Shown: in pieces, positions 44,301 to 55,639 of the stretch
Position numbering within the stretch: position 1 is the stretch's first letter
Layout of the letters: each line of letters opens with the position of its first letter
Source of the DNA: Dipteris shenzhenensis
Lineage: Eukaryota > Polypodiophyta > Polypodiopsida > Gleicheniales
Length of the DNA stretch: 64,000 nucleotides
Assembly (NCBI GenBank): GCA_047967505.1
Contig: CM106540.1
Reading direction: 5' to 3' (one strand)
Program-made: the position numbers and the translations under genes
The notes under the pieces: generated by a model
The model's database searches: none
Told to the model about the DNA's origin: nothing
Seen by the model: only the letters and a program-made list of their open reading frames with translations

Positions 44301-47277
44301 GGTCGATCACGCATTATACAACGTTTTTCCGGTAGTGATATGCACATCTGCAAAAAAACACAACTTTAGGTATGTTATCTGACCAAGTAGTTATCGGATG
44401 GGTGTGCCTCTTTGAGAAAATTTCAATACCACCTAGGTTAAGGCATACAAAAGTATTGTGTCCATCAGATATGCTTTGCATGGTCGATCGAGCATTAAAT
44501 ACCATTTTTGCCTTAGTGTCATGCACATCTGTAAAAAAAGACGTTGCTAGGTATGTTATCCGATCAAGCACTTATGGGATGGGCATGCCACTTTGCATGT
44601 AAGTCAATTCCACCTAGTTGAAGGTGTGTGCAAAGTATTGTGCCCATAGGATATGCTTTGCATTGTGGATCAAGGATAAAACACCGTTTTTGCCTTAGTG
44701 TCATGCACAACCATAAAAGAACACGGTCCTAGGTGTGTTATTCAAACAAGTACTCATCAGATGGGGGCTCCACTTTGCACGCAAGTCCGTTTCATATATG
44801 TTGAGGTGCATGCAAAGTATTATCACCATCGGATATGCTTTGCATGGTCGATCACACATTATACAACGTTTTTCCCGTAGTGATATGCACATCTGCAAAA
44901 GAACACAACTTTAGGTATGTTATCTGACCAAGTAGTTATCGGATGGGTGTGCCTCTTTAAGAACATTTCAATACCACCTAGGGTAAGGTGTACAAAAGTA
45001 TTGTGCCCATCAGATATGCTTTGCATGGTCGATCGAGCATTAAATACCATTTTTGCCTTAGTGTCATGCACATCCGTAAAAAAACACACTACTAGGTGTG
45101 TTATCTGATCAAGTACTTATGCGATGGGAATGCCACTTTGCATGTACTTCAATTCCACCTAGTTGAAGGTGTGTGCAAAGTATTTTGCCCATCAGATATG
45201 CTTTTCATTGTGGATCAAGCATAAAACACCGTTTTTGCCTTAGTGTAATGCACAACCATAAAAAAACACAGTCCTAGGTGTGTTATTCAAACAAGTACTT
45301 ATCAAATTGGGGCTCCACTTTGCACGCAAGTATCTTTCAACTAGGTTGAGGTTGGTGCAAATTATTTTGACCATCAGATGCATGGCCGATCACGCATTAT
45401 ACACCATTTTTCCGCTAGTGATATGCACATTCGCAGAAAAACACGCCTTTAGGTATGTTATCTGACCAGGTACTTATCGGATGGGTGTGCCTCTTTGAGA
45501 AAATTTCAATACCACCTACGTTAAGGCTTAAGAAAAGTATTGCGCCCATTGGATATGCTTTGCATGGTCGATTGAGCATTAAATACCATTTTTGCCTTAG
45601 TGTCATGCACATCCGTAAAAAAACATGCTACTAGGTGTGTTATCTGATCAAGTACTTATGCGATGGGAATGCCACTTTACATGTAAGTCAATTCCACCTA
45701 ATTGAAGGTGTGTGCAAAGTATTGTGCCCATCGGATATGCTTTGCATTGCCGATCAAGCATAAAACAACGTTTTTGCCTTAGTGTCATGCACAACCATAA
45801 AAAAACACGGTCCTAGGTGTGTTAATCAAACAAGTACTTATCGGATGTGGGCTCCACTTTTGACGCAAGTCCATTTCAACTAGGTTGAGATGTGTGCAAA
45901 GTATTTTCACCATCGGATATGCTCTACATGGTCGATTACACATTATACAACGTTTTTCCCCTAGTGATATGCACATCCGCAAAAAAACACGCCCTTAGGT
46001 ATGTTATTTGACCAAGTACTTATCGGATGGGTGTGCCTCTTTGAGGACATTTCAATACCACCTAGGTTAAGGTGTAGGGAAAGTATTATGCCCATCGGAT
46101 ATGCTTTGCATGGTCGATCGAGCATTAAATACCATTTTTGCCTTAGTGTCATGTACATCCGTAAAAAAACACGCTGCTAGGTGTATTATCCGATCAAGTA
46201 CTTATGCGATGGGAATGCCACTTTTCATGTAAGTTATTTCCACCCAGTTGAAGTGTGTGCATAGTATTGCGCCCATCGGATATGCTTTGCATTGTCGATC
46301 AAGAATAAAACACCGTTTTTGCCTTGGTGTCATGCACAACCATAAAAAACACGGTTCTAGGCTTATTAATCAAACAAGTACTTATCGGATGGGGGCTCCA
46401 CTTTGCAAGCAAGTTTGTCTCAACTAGGTTGAGATGTGTGCAAAGTATTGTCACCATCTGATATGCTCTGCATGGTCGATTATGCATTATACAACGTTTT
46501 TCCCCTAGTGATATGCACATTCGCAAAAAAACATGCCCTTAGGTATGTTATCTGACCGAGTACTTATCGCATGGGTGTGACTCTTTGAGAACATTTCAAT
46601 ACTACCTAGGTTAAGGTGTAGGAAAATTATTGTGCCCATTGGATATGCTTTGCATGGTCGATCGAGCATTAAATACCGTTTTTGCCTTAGTGTCATGCAC
46701 ATCCGTAAAAAAACACGTTGCTAGGTGTGTTATCCGATCAAGTACTTATGAGATGGGAATGCCACTTTGCATGTAAGTCAATTCCTTCTATTTGAAGGTG
46801 TGTGCAAAGTATTGTGCCCATTGGATATGCTTTGCATTGTCGATCAAGCATAAACACTGTTTTTGCCTTAGTCTCATGCACAACCATAAAAGAACACGGT
46901 CCTAAGTGTGTTATTCAAACAAGTACTCATCGGATGGGGGCTCCACTTTGCACACAGGTCCGTTTCAACTAGGTGAGGTGCGTGCAAAGTATTGTCACCA
47001 TCAGATATGCTTTGCATGGTCGATCATGCATTATACAACGTTTTTCCTGTAGTGATATACACATCTGCAAAACAACACTCCCTTAGGTATGTTATGTGAC
47101 CAAGTACTTATCGAATGGGTATGCCTCTTTGAGATCATTTCATGACCACCTAGGTTAAGGTGTAGGAAAAGTATTGTGCCCATCGGATATGCTTTGCATG
47201 GTCGATCGAGCATTAAATACCCTTTTTGCCTTAGTGTCATGCACATCCATAAAAAAACACACTGCTAGGTGTGTTAT
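41398..47277 (-). repeat. 182-bp satellite, right arm, inverted
   Basis: The same monomers as the left arm, now on the minus strand, about 32 copies. The first-type monomer (ending GAGCATTAAATACCATTTTT on plus) recurs near 43440, 43985, 44520, 45065, 45610, 46155, 46700 and 47240, so the period is again about 546 bp. The first units (41398-41880) are scrambled by deletions. The array stops abruptly at 47277 inside GGTGTGTTATC. Confidence 0.95.
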
Positions 47278-47649
47278 CAAAGTTTTAAAAATTTTGTGCA
47301 TATTGCAAGTGACAATGTTATTTTCATGAAATATTTAAGTCTCCTTTCATGGATTTATAAATTTATCACGTCAAGAAAAAATATTAAAAATAATTAAATT
47401 AACAAATAACTTAAGTATAGCTAGAATTTCTAATATAGGATTATTTCAAATTCTTGCATGTTGGTGCAAAAGTATAGATGGAAAAAACAATATTTTTATG
47501 TGAATATGATAGTGCCACAAAGCGAACTTTTGATTTGGGAAGAATATTTTCAGAAAGTAAAATTTTGATTTGGGAAGGATATTTTCACAAAGTAAACTTT
47601 TCATTTGGGAAGGATTTTTGGGCTTCGTCCAAAATTAATGAAATAGGTG

Positions 47650-47683
<34 letters not shown>

Positions 47684-47780
47684 AACTGCACTTACATTAA
47701 GAAATATGAAATCCCATAACTAGTCCACAATTCCCAAACGAATGAATTGTATGCCATTCATCTTGTCTTGTAATAATAAT
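47278..47780. repeat. Spacer with a 35-bp triplication and (TA)n
   Basis: Three tandem units of about 35 bp (CTTTTGATTTGGGAAGAATA, about 47518-47622) are followed by a TA run at 47651-47680. The remainder is AT-rich and unassigned. Confidence 0.8.
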
Positions 47781-47960
47781 AATAGAAGCAAACCACCACA
47801 CTGGTGGTAGCTATATTCCTAGTGCAACTAACCACCACCACTGTGCTGGCAACCAACCACTGGGCAGGTGGTAGTTAAGTTAATATCCTTGTAATAATAG
47901 AAGTAAACTATCGCGGTGGTGTTATCCTAAAACAAATATATTGCCCAAGTAAACTCCAGA
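47781..47960 (+). repeat. Short array of ACCACCACTG/GGTGGTAG motifs
   Basis: Inverted and direct versions of ACCAC...CTGG occur several times (AACCACCACCACTGTGCTGG, CAACCACTGGGCAGGTGGTAG). The wording resembles the larger array at 50290-51220 (AACCACTGGGATGGTTTAGG). The two arrays bracket the transposase-family fragment at 49771-50163. Confidence 0.5.
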
Positions 47961-48431
47961 GAAAGTTAATACTTCAATAGATTACACATAGATTAGATAG
48001 ATTACATCTCAACTTGACTCCTTTCCTTCAGATACGTCTCAAGGACTCCTTTTTTTTTGAAGGGATAGTTCCAAATTGCTTTGATTAGGTCACCTTTTTG
48101 AGTTCCCTGATTGCAGTGTCAGACCTCCTTGCTCCTTTCCCAAAGGAGGCTGGTTCCTTCGTTCAAGGGCCTGGCCCCTCCATGTTGCTTCCTTTTTCCT
48201 TGATTTAAGATTCCTGGTAGTCCTTCTTATTCTTTTATTGAAGGAGGCTGGTTCCTCCCTTCAAGCTACTTTTCCTTCGGAGTCAGGCTTGGTCTTGGCC
48301 TTCTTCAATTTGAGCTCCTTGTCTTTTGCATTTTGTGCCCAAATGGCAAATTGAGTTGTAGCATCTACTTTCTCATCGTAGATAGATGTAGCAAGTAGAA
48401 AAATTTGATCTATCCATGACCTAGGCAATGG
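47961..48431 (-). pseudogene. Lysine-rich coding-like segment, unrecognised
   Basis: On the minus strand one frame is open, apart from two stops, from about 48431 to 48050. It reads WIDQIFLLATSIYDEKVDA, FAIWAQNAKDKELKLKKAK and, later, EEPASFNKRIRRTTRNLKS. The composition is highly charged. The family is not recognised. A MITE sits at its upstream border (48440), so the original ORF may have continued beyond it. Confidence 0.35.
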
Positions 48432-48439
48432 CAAATGAC

Positions 48440-48675
48440 CTCGGGGTGTGCACCACTAAGAAATCCTAAGTATCACGTGCATTCAAGGGGTATTAAAAAA
48501 AAACCCTCGACTAAAATTTTGTCCCCAATAAAACCACCCCTCTTTACTTATGAACTAATCGATTTTTTTCTAAATTTGAATTAAAAACCCTCTCTCGTTA
48601 TTGTAAACATTTTAATTTTTTCCAAAAGTGGAATTAAAATACCCCTCCTTTTGAAAGCACGTGGTACCCTTTGAG
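48440..48675 (-). mobile_element. MITE family 'CTCGGGG', copy 3 (about 236 bp)
   Basis: The left end CTCGGGGTGTGCACCACTA, then ATCACGTGCATTCAAGGGG, matches the right end of copy 1 read backwards. The far end has CTTTTGAAAGCACGTGGTACC, matching the left end of copy 1 in reverse, but its outer bases are truncated or diverged. A worn target duplication is possible (CAAATGAC at 48432-48439 against AAAATGGC at 48676-48683, six of eight). The interior resembles copy 1 closely (TAAAGAGGGG, TTCAAATTTAGAAAAAAATC in reverse). Confidence 0.82.
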
Positions 48676-48962
48676 AAAATGGCATTCTCTACAGGGAAAA
48701 ATCTTTTGGCGAGCTTTTTAATGTGAGCTTTTTTACCATTTCCTTTGTTTTTGCGAGCTTTTTTTAGAAATCCATACATGTTTTTGTTATAAGAAAGCTG
48801 GGGAGGTTAGAAAGAGGGGGAGAGGATATAGGATATGTTCATTTTCATAGCATGTGGAAGGGGTGGAAGAGTGTATACTATGCACAAGGGGGGGCGGATA
48901 TGAGTGGCAGTAGGAGGCAAAAAATTATGGAAGATATGTCCATATTCAAAGTAGAAGTCAAA
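48676..48962. other. Spacer left of the foldback
   Basis: No gene recognised. Some phrases (GGAAGGGGTGG, ATGTTCATTTTC) loosely mirror the right flank of the foldback, so the inverted symmetry may once have been longer. Confidence 0.4.
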
Positions 48963-49335
48963 GTAGAAGGGAGGAACTATGGGAGATATGTTCATTTTAA
49001 AAGTGTATAATTTGAAACTTTTGACCTCATATTTGGATTCCGTCGAATTCCAGTCATTTTGAGTACCAACATGACCATATTCTGATAAAAATTGGAAAAA
49101 TGGTGTTTTTGTCATTTTGGCCTGTTTTGGGCCTATTTTGAGTCTAGCGCAGACTCAAAATAGGCCCAAAACAGGCCAAAATGACAAAAACACCATTTTT
49201 CCAATTTTTATCGGAATATGGTCATGTTGGTACTCAAAATGACCGGAATTCGACGAGGAATCCAAATATGAGGTCAAAAGTTTCAAATTATACACTTTGA
49301 AAATGAACAAATTTCCCATATGCTCTCCCTTCCCC
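48963..49335. repeat. Foldback inverted repeat, arms about 183 bp, 5-base centre
   Basis: The left arm 48963-49145 and right arm 49151-49335 are nearly perfect reverse complements around AGCGC (49146-49150). Matching blocks, inward to outward, are CAAAATAGGCCCAAAACAGG, CAAAATGACAAAAACACC, GAATATGGTCATGTTGG, CGAATTC, CAAATATGAGGTCAAAAG and TTCAAATTATACACTTT. A transcript would form a long hairpin. No coding content; the open frames on the minus strand are by-products. Confidence 0.95.
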
Positions 49336-49770
49336 TTTACATTTAGTAGATGAACATAAGCTTCACATTCCTCATCCTCTCTCTCCTCCTTGCACTCCTC
49401 TTTGCATACCTTATAAGTTCCCCCTCTAACTATGATAACGAATATATGTTCCAACTCCCCTCCCCTCCCTTCTCCATGCCACTTTACCCATGCGACCATC
49501 CCTCCCCTTTTCCTTTATCTCCCCTCCCCCCCCCTCTCTCCTCTTAACTGCAACCATAACCCAAACTTTCCACCCACCCCACTCCATGAACCCCCCCCTC
49601 CCCCTCTCTCTCTCTCAGGTGAATGAAAAGCTCACAATATTCATGAAAATTGAAAAAAAGCTCATGACAAAAAGCTCACCAAAAAATCACACCCTTCTCT
49701 ACATAGCGATCTTGAATGCACAAACACTCATTTCATTTGGACAGACATGAAATGCCTTCTCCTTTAGCTT
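49336..49770. other. Pyrimidine-rich spacer
   Basis: CT/C-rich between 49360 and 49620 (CTCTCTCTCCTCC, CCCCCCCCTC). It resembles the 28-33 kb tract in composition but has no hairpin islands. No gene recognised. Confidence 0.45.
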
Positions 49771-50163
49771 CTACTTGCATGTGCCACGAATGCATTCAAT
49801 GTGGTTCCACTCACGGTTTCCCTTTGGACAAACTACTGGCTCCAATAGAGACCTTAGGCTACAAAACTTGCTCTCCCTTGCAACACATGATGAGGATCCA
49901 TGTGGCCTATAGTGTGCGCATTCATCGGGGAGACATGGGCATCGATCCCCATGAAGCAATGCTCTAACACGTCCAAATCTCAATTCATTCATAGCTTGTT
50001 GGGCTAGGTCAAAGTCTATGTGCGTTATGCAACAATAACCATTCCCATCTTTGAGTTTCCTGATGTACGAGGGATTACAATGCTCAAAGCTCCTCTGTTG
50101 AATTGAAATGTCAGGATTTTGATCCATAAACTTGAGATACAATTCCGTCTGATGACCCAACAT
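49771..50163 (-). pseudogene. Transposase-like family fragment (same family as 12.5-14.9 kb)
   Basis: The open frame reads TELYLKFMDQNP, RSFEHCNPSYIRKLKDGNGY, CCITHIDFDLAQQAMNELR, then a Cys-rich stretch (HGDRCPCLPDECAHY) and CSLRSLLEPVVCPKG, EWNHIECIRGTCK. This is the middle part of the same uncharacterised family as the gene at 12488-14940. It is the segment (TELYLxF ... CxxYHxxFxxxxxAxNxLR ... CPKGxxEWxxxECxxGxC) that lies between FWEE and DFAENY in complete members. That segment is missing from the 12.5-kb copy. Upstream on the same strand lies the motif array at 50290-51220. No catalytic part is seen here. Confidence 0.6.
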
Positions 50164-50289
50164 GTGGAAAACAATAGAATAGTAAGCCCTCTTTTAAATG
50201 GAACAATAGTACAGTGAGCCCCTTTCTACACTACTAAAACAAGACAAAACATAGTACATGCAAAAATGTGATCTAATTAAAGTATATAA

Positions 50290-51220
50290 TGAAGCAAAAC
50301 AAAATTCAAACACCGTGATGGTTTAGGATAGTCACAATTTCAACTACTGGATTGGTTTAGGATAGTCAGAATTTCAATCACCGAGGTGGTTTAGGACACG
50401 TTTAGGACAGTCAACCATCAGTCTAGTTTAGAACACATTTAGGATAGTCACAATTTCAACCACTAGGATGGTTTATGACACTATCACAATTTCAACCATT
50501 GGATTGGTTTAGCTTGATGGTCTCAATTTCACATGTAAGACAATAATAAGTATATTGCTTTTCATTCTGACTTTCACAATTAGAAAATAACAACATATTG
50601 ATTTTCATTTTTGAATTTCATAATTTCAATCACAATTTCAACCAGTAACTGTTGCTCTTTTTCTTGAACTAGCATTGGGCTGGTTTAGGACAATCACATT
50701 AAGTCCAAGTCATCCTGGTCTAGAAATAATGGTATATGACCGAATAGTAGGAAATGAAATTTAAACAATTTAAGTACTAAGAAACACAATAATTTAAACC
50801 ACTAGGTCAACAAGTAATGTCTTCTCAACCATGCTGGCTGAGGACAATCACATAACTGGTGATTGAGCTGAAGCAACCACGATTACATGATGTTCCAACC
50901 ACCGAGATGGCTAAGAAAAATAACAATATATTGCTTTTCTAATGCAAAATATATTGCTGTTAAGTTCTGCTCAAACCATGCCATTGGGCTAGTCAACAAC
51001 TAATGTATGTTTCACCATACTAGTTCACGACAATCACATAGCTAACGAGTGAGTTGAACCAGCCTACGGTTGCATGATGTCCCGACTACTGAGTTGGTTT
51101 AGGACAATAATATTTAATCCAATCTTGGTATAAGAAATACAAAAGGTAATCTATCCAAAGCTCAATCACAAACAACCACTGGGATAGTTTAGGCACCACT
51201 AACTTGTGTTGTATCAAGCA
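50290..51220 (-). repeat. Degenerate array of GGTTTAGGACAGTCACAA-type motifs
   Basis: GGTTTAGGATAGTCACAATT, AACCACTGGGATGG and similar words recur about every 40-90 bases (for example near 50320, 50360, 50395, 50440, 50465, 50500, 50690, 50830, 51010, 51090 and 51180). Spacing is irregular. They are placed just upstream of the minus-strand transposase-family fragment, as the palindrome arrays are at 11.9 and 20.1-20.7 kb. Confidence 0.65.
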
Positions 51221-51855
51221 TGTGTATGATGTGCTCCTTATACACCTTGCATCCTATCTACTTTTTATAGATGTCTGTTCTATTTAGAGAAACTCACATA
51301 TTTTCATGCAGAAACATCGTCATTGTAGCAATGACGTCTGCACTTAGACTATCTCTCCTTTTCTTACCATTCTGTTGAAGTCCACAGACTTCTCGGATTG
51401 GGTTGATCGTGCATTGCTTCTATTCTATGTTCAACCACACTAGAGCCACATTGGTCCTTCTGATTGACAACATATTTGACATTGTTTGCCCAATCCGTTT
51501 CTCCTTTTTTTTCAAGGGACACCAACATAGCTACTGTTGCCCTCTTTGTAGCTAGTTGGGAATTGCTATGCACCCCTCCCTTTCTATAGACCATTTCTCA
51601 GGTTAGAGAGCATTGCCTCTTGGGAGTGCATCTCCTGAGGTGTATGTGCATTTGAAGGGCGGGGGTAGGTTGTAGGTACTTAATCTTCCAAGCTTTGATC
51701 GACAGGAGATGTGAAAATTTAAAATTTGTGGGAGTAGCGAAATTCTCAGCCGTCGGTTTTCCCTTTTTGGTGATGCACGTCAATAGAATTGGATATCCCA
51801 AACAAGTGCAATGTGGCCTAAAATGCTTCAAAACACAAATAGAGCAAAGGGTAGG
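51221..51855 (-). other. Unassigned region with short minus-strand frames
   Basis: Two frames of about 76 codons (51364-51594 and 51598-51831) are open on the minus strand. The first contains KRATVAMLVSLEKKGETDW. They are not recognised, and may be exons of the dead element upstream of 49.8-50.2 kb. No LTR for the copia at 51856 can be seen. Confidence 0.35.
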
Positions 51856-52856
51856 CTATTGAGTTTGATATTGTGTATTATGAAATGCAATGACCTTTGG
51901 CATGCTTATGAGCCATATAGCAACAAGTGCATGGAAAAAGAAACAATTCAAAATTGTAAATAATATTGGATTTATTAAAAGATCTTTGTACATGCACAAA
52001 TTGCAAATTTTCAACTTCTTCCAACATTCTTCAACATTCTCCAAATCGAATAATATTGGTTTGGTAAAAATGTCTCCAACATTCTTCCAACACAAGAATA
52101 TTGGGGAATCGAAGAAGGACTGAACATCTTTGCGACTATCACAATGTTGCAGTGTGATGTCACCAAGTAATACTATTTCCCTGATGAAATGCTCTCTGAC
52201 ATCAATGTGCTTTGTCCTGGAGTGGTATATTGGATTCTTCGCCAATGCTTGAGTCGATTGATTATCACAGTATATTCTTGTTGGCTTTCACTCATCAAAG
52301 TAATCTATTTCTAACAATAGTCTTCTGAGCCAAATAGCTTCACATGCACTTATAGTGAGTGACCTATATTCTACTTTATTCGAAGATAAAGAAACAATTG
52401 GCTATTTGTTTGATAACCATGATATAGCACCTTGACCAAGGAAAAATGCATATCCCTATGTGGATCTCTTGGTCTCATGATCTCCAACATAGTCACTATC
52501 ATAGTATCCATGCAACCATGGATGACTTCCTTTGTATTCTATTCCAAACTGTCTTGTATCTTTGATGTATCTCAAGAATCTTTTGGCTGCATTCCAATGA
52601 GACTATTTTGGATTTGCCATAAACTATGCTAGTGAGCTTACTACATAATAAATATCTGGCCGTGTGATAGTTAGATATATATAAGAGATCCGATGAGCTG
52701 CCTGTAGTCTCCCTGTAGTACCTGTCATTGACTGTAGGGCTTTTTGAATCTTTTGTAAGTTTCAAACTCTGTTCCATGGGAGTGGCTACAATCTTGCAAT
52801 TTGGCATATGAAACTTCTTCAGGAACTGTCAACATACTTGAGTTGACTCATGAATG
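51856..52856 (-). pseudogene. Copia X, 3' half of pol (RT end and RNase H), split
   Basis: Read downward from 52856, there is a RT piece (NCKIVATPMEQSLKLTKDSK), then damaged RNase H pieces, and KNPIYHSRTKHIDVREHFIR followed by LLGDITLQHCDS. The same peptides occur in copia I at 53224-54213. A short insertion precedes the terminal VGDIFTKP, so the end of the protein is altered. The upstream half of this pol is at 61921-62392, separated by the whole of copia I. The break at 52852-52856 (GAATG) matches GAGTG at 61921-61925. Confidence 0.88.
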
Positions 52857-53109
52857 TGACAAAATATGAAGAGGGGAGAGGAGAAGAGGGGATATGAGGA
52901 GAGAGGACACAGCTAGAGAGCACACCATAAATCACTAACTGTACACTAGATTTAGTTGAAAAAATAGAATAAACCCATTTAGGGTTAGGGTTAGGGTATC
53001 TAACCCTTTCCTTTATAGCACTCTATTGGGTTAGAGCTATGCACATATGATCACGTGATGGTGCGCTATGCACACATGATCACATGATGTTGAGCATGAA
53101 CTCTCAACA
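52857..53109 (-). repeat. Copia I 3' LTR (253 bp)
   Basis: On the minus strand it runs TGTTGAG...TTTTGTCA. It is nearly identical to 61669-61920 apart from scattered substitutions and small indels. It carries a TTTAGGGTTAGGGTTAGGG phrase near 52978. It is preceded (minus strand) by the purine tract at 53110-53121. Its outer border abuts the interrupted copia X. Confidence 0.92.
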
Positions 53110-53121
53110 CCTTCCCTCAAG
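53110..53121 (-). promoter_or_regulatory. Copia I polypurine tract
   Basis: CTTGAGGGAAGG on the minus strand lies immediately before the 3' LTR. This is the position where plus-strand DNA synthesis is primed in LTR retrotransposons. Confidence 0.75.
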
Positions 53122-53223
53122 ATCAACATCATGAAGTAGGCGTTCCCTCAAGATGATGATTCTGGTCAAAGAAGGACTGAGCATTACATTCCATCACACC
53201 CCTTTAATGGGAATGTCCTTCCT

Positions 53224-54960
53224 CTACATCAAACCAAGAGCTAGTCGGTGTTTCTCGAATAGCTCTTTATCGAGTGGCTTGGGAAAGATGTCTGCAACAT
53301 TCTCTTTGCTATCACAATGTTGCAGTGTGATGTCACCAAGTAACACTCTTTCTCTGATGAAATGCTCACTGACATCAATGTGCTTTGTTCTGGAGTGATA
53401 TACTGGATTCTTGGCCAATGCTTGAGCCGATTGATTATTACAGTATATTGTTGTTGGCTTTGACTCATCAAAGTAATTTGTTTCTGACAATAGTCTTCTA
53501 AGCCATATAGCCTCACATGCACCTATAGTGAGTGCCCTATATACTGTTTCAGTTGAAGACAAAGAAACAGTTGGCTATTTGTTTGACAACCATGATATAG
53601 CACCTTGACCAAGAAAAAATTCATATCCCTGTGTCGATCTCTTGGTCTCATGATCTATGGCATAGTCATTGTCATAGTATCCATGCAACCATGCATGACT
53701 TCCTCTGTATTCTATCCCAAAATGCCTTGTATCTCTGATGTATCTCAAGACTCTTTTGGTTGCATTCCAGTGAGACTGTTTTGGATTTGCCATAAACTAT
53801 GCTAGTGAGCTTACTACATAACAAATATCTGGCTGTGTGATAGTCAGATATATAAGAGATCCTATGAGCTGCCCGTAGTATCTATCATTGATTGTAGGCT
53901 TTTCTAAGTCTTTAGTAAGTTTCAAACTCTGCTCCATGGGAGTGGCTGCAATCTTGCAATCTGCCATATGAAACTTCTTTAGGAGATTGTCAACATACTT
54001 GAGCTGACTCATGAATGTTCTATTTGAATCTCTTGTGAACTCAATTCCAAGACAATAGTGCATAAATCCAAGAACTTTCATGTCAAACTCTACAAATAAG
54101 TGTTGTTTTAGTTTTGTGATGAAACTATCCTTGTTTCCGGTCACAATCAGATCATCTACGTGCAATAGCAATGTCTTCCCCTTGAACTTTGTAGTAGAGA
54201 GTATGATTTGCATTAAACTTCATGTATCCCAGATCAGCAAAATACTTGTTGATTCTGTTATATCAGCTTCTGGGTGCTTGCTTTAAGCCATAGAGACTCT
54301 TCTTGAGATGGCAAACCTTATTCTATTTTCTTGGTTCAACATGATCTGCTGGTTGTTGCATGTAGACTTCCTCGTCTAGATAACCATTGAGAAATGCATC
54401 CTTGACATCGAGCTGATACACATTCCATCTACTGAGTGTCGCAAGTGATATCAAGAACTATATGGAATCCATCTTTGCTACTACTGGAGCATAAGTCTCA
54501 TCATAGTCTTGACCATATTGCTATGCAAATCCTTTTGCAACTAGTTTGGCTTTGTATCTTTGAATACTACCATGTGGATTGTACTTCACTTTGTATACCC
54601 ATTTGTTTTCTACGGCCTTCTTTCCTGGTGGAAAATCGCATAATTCCCAAGTATTATTCTTATACAAAGCATCCATTTCTTCATTCAGATCAGTTTGCCA
54701 TTTTGGCTTGTCTACTACATCTTCAAAGTACAGTGGCTCTTCTGTAGCCCCATGATGGTAGTCATAAGGGCATAGTTAGTCATTTGCACCTAAATTGCTT
54801 TGCCTTTCTGAGCATATGTCAATCTGGTTGGAGGTTTGCTTTCCCTAGTAGACCATCTGAGCTGATGTGGCTCTACTTGAGGTTAGTAGATGCCTCCAGA
54901 TTGAGGTTGCTAGTCATAGACATGGTGCAAGAAATATACTCAAAGTGTCATGAAAATCTC
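53224..54960 (-). pseudogene. Copia I pol: RT and RNase H, decayed
   Basis: From high to low coordinate: a linker with WELCDFPPGKKAVENKWVYK (about 54600-54680), VYQLDVKDAFLNGYLDEEVY (about 54380-54420), and the catalytic box in LLLHVDDLIVTGNKDSF at about 54130-54180. Then come LGIEFTRDSNRTFMSQLKYV, ATPMEQSLKLTKDLEKP, SLIYLTITQPDICYVVS, NATKRVLRYIRDTRHFGIEY and RALTIGACEAIWLRRLLSE. KNPVYHSRTKHIDVSEHFIR and NVADIFPKPLDKELFEKHR end at 53227. A few stops and frame changes break it. Integrase and gag are not recognisable; the rest of the body is unrelated-looking sequence and the inserted copia II. Confidence 0.92.
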
Positions 54961-55639
54961 TGTATGAACCAACTGCAAAAAACTAACTGTGCCAAGTGAA
55001 ATCTGAACTGCCACAGTGAAGATAGAATTGCGATATATAAAATCTGATCTTTGTTACAAGGCTTGTGGCAAATGATGCCAGGAATAGCCAAGAGGCTTTA
55101 CAAGGCTAAAAAGATGTGCTTAATGCTATGAAATAGCTATGTAGGCTTTACAATGGTGGCATGTGTGTGTGAAATCAAATGCTATCTGCCCACTGAACCA
55201 TCAGCAATGCCTTCGAACTCTCTGAAGTCTGCTCACTGAACTGATGAATGTCCGGTTTCAAGTAATGTAATAATGTGAAACCGTATGTGAGTGCATGAAC
55301 TGACTTCGAGTAGGTACTAGTCAGGAATTTTGGGCATGGCTTAGATTGGAAACTTGGTTCAAAGTGTTCCCTCTATGGAAATTTAGTCTACTATGATCTA
55401 GATCTATACCAACCATCGATCGATGACAGAACAACAAATAATTTATTTTCTTTTGTTCTTTTTAAGTGCTGGGTCAGATGCGTTGATGTAGAGGCAAATG
55501 CGTGAGTGATACTTGTGTAGAAATGTGCATATGATGTGACGACCACGCAGAGCACAAAAAAACGAGCGACTTAATGCCCTCAAATTCTTCTTGGATCAAG
55601 AGATACGACTTGATCTAGGTGGAGGGACAAAAGGAGTGC
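54961..55639. repeat. Copia I body with dispersed repeat copy 2 (55266-55508)
   Basis: The part 55266-55508 matches 27822-28094 (see there). The rest, 54961-55265 and 55509-55639, is not recognised. The expected integrase and gag of copia I are absent, so these sequences either replaced them or were inserted. Confidence 0.6.

Noticed and set aside
34455-47277. Dozens of 60-75-codon open frames with near-identical peptides (CMTLRQKWYLMLDRPCKAYP type) on both strands
   Set aside because: They are the satellite monomer read in a chance open phase. They recur once per monomer, occur in alternative versions in other phases, and have no start context or partner features.
34455-47277. CRISPR-like array
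   Set aside because: Repeats are contiguous monomers of about 182 bp with no unique spacers, in a plant nuclear context.
48807-49499. Two minus-strand frames of 102 and 114 codons
   Set aside because: Both are readings of the foldback arms and their flanks. They carry no recognisable domain and are explained by the inverted repeat.
52975-53000. Telomere-like TTTAGGGTTAGGGTTAGGG
   Set aside because: Only about three repeats, present inside both copia I LTRs, so it is LTR sequence and not a telomere or interstitial telomere scar.
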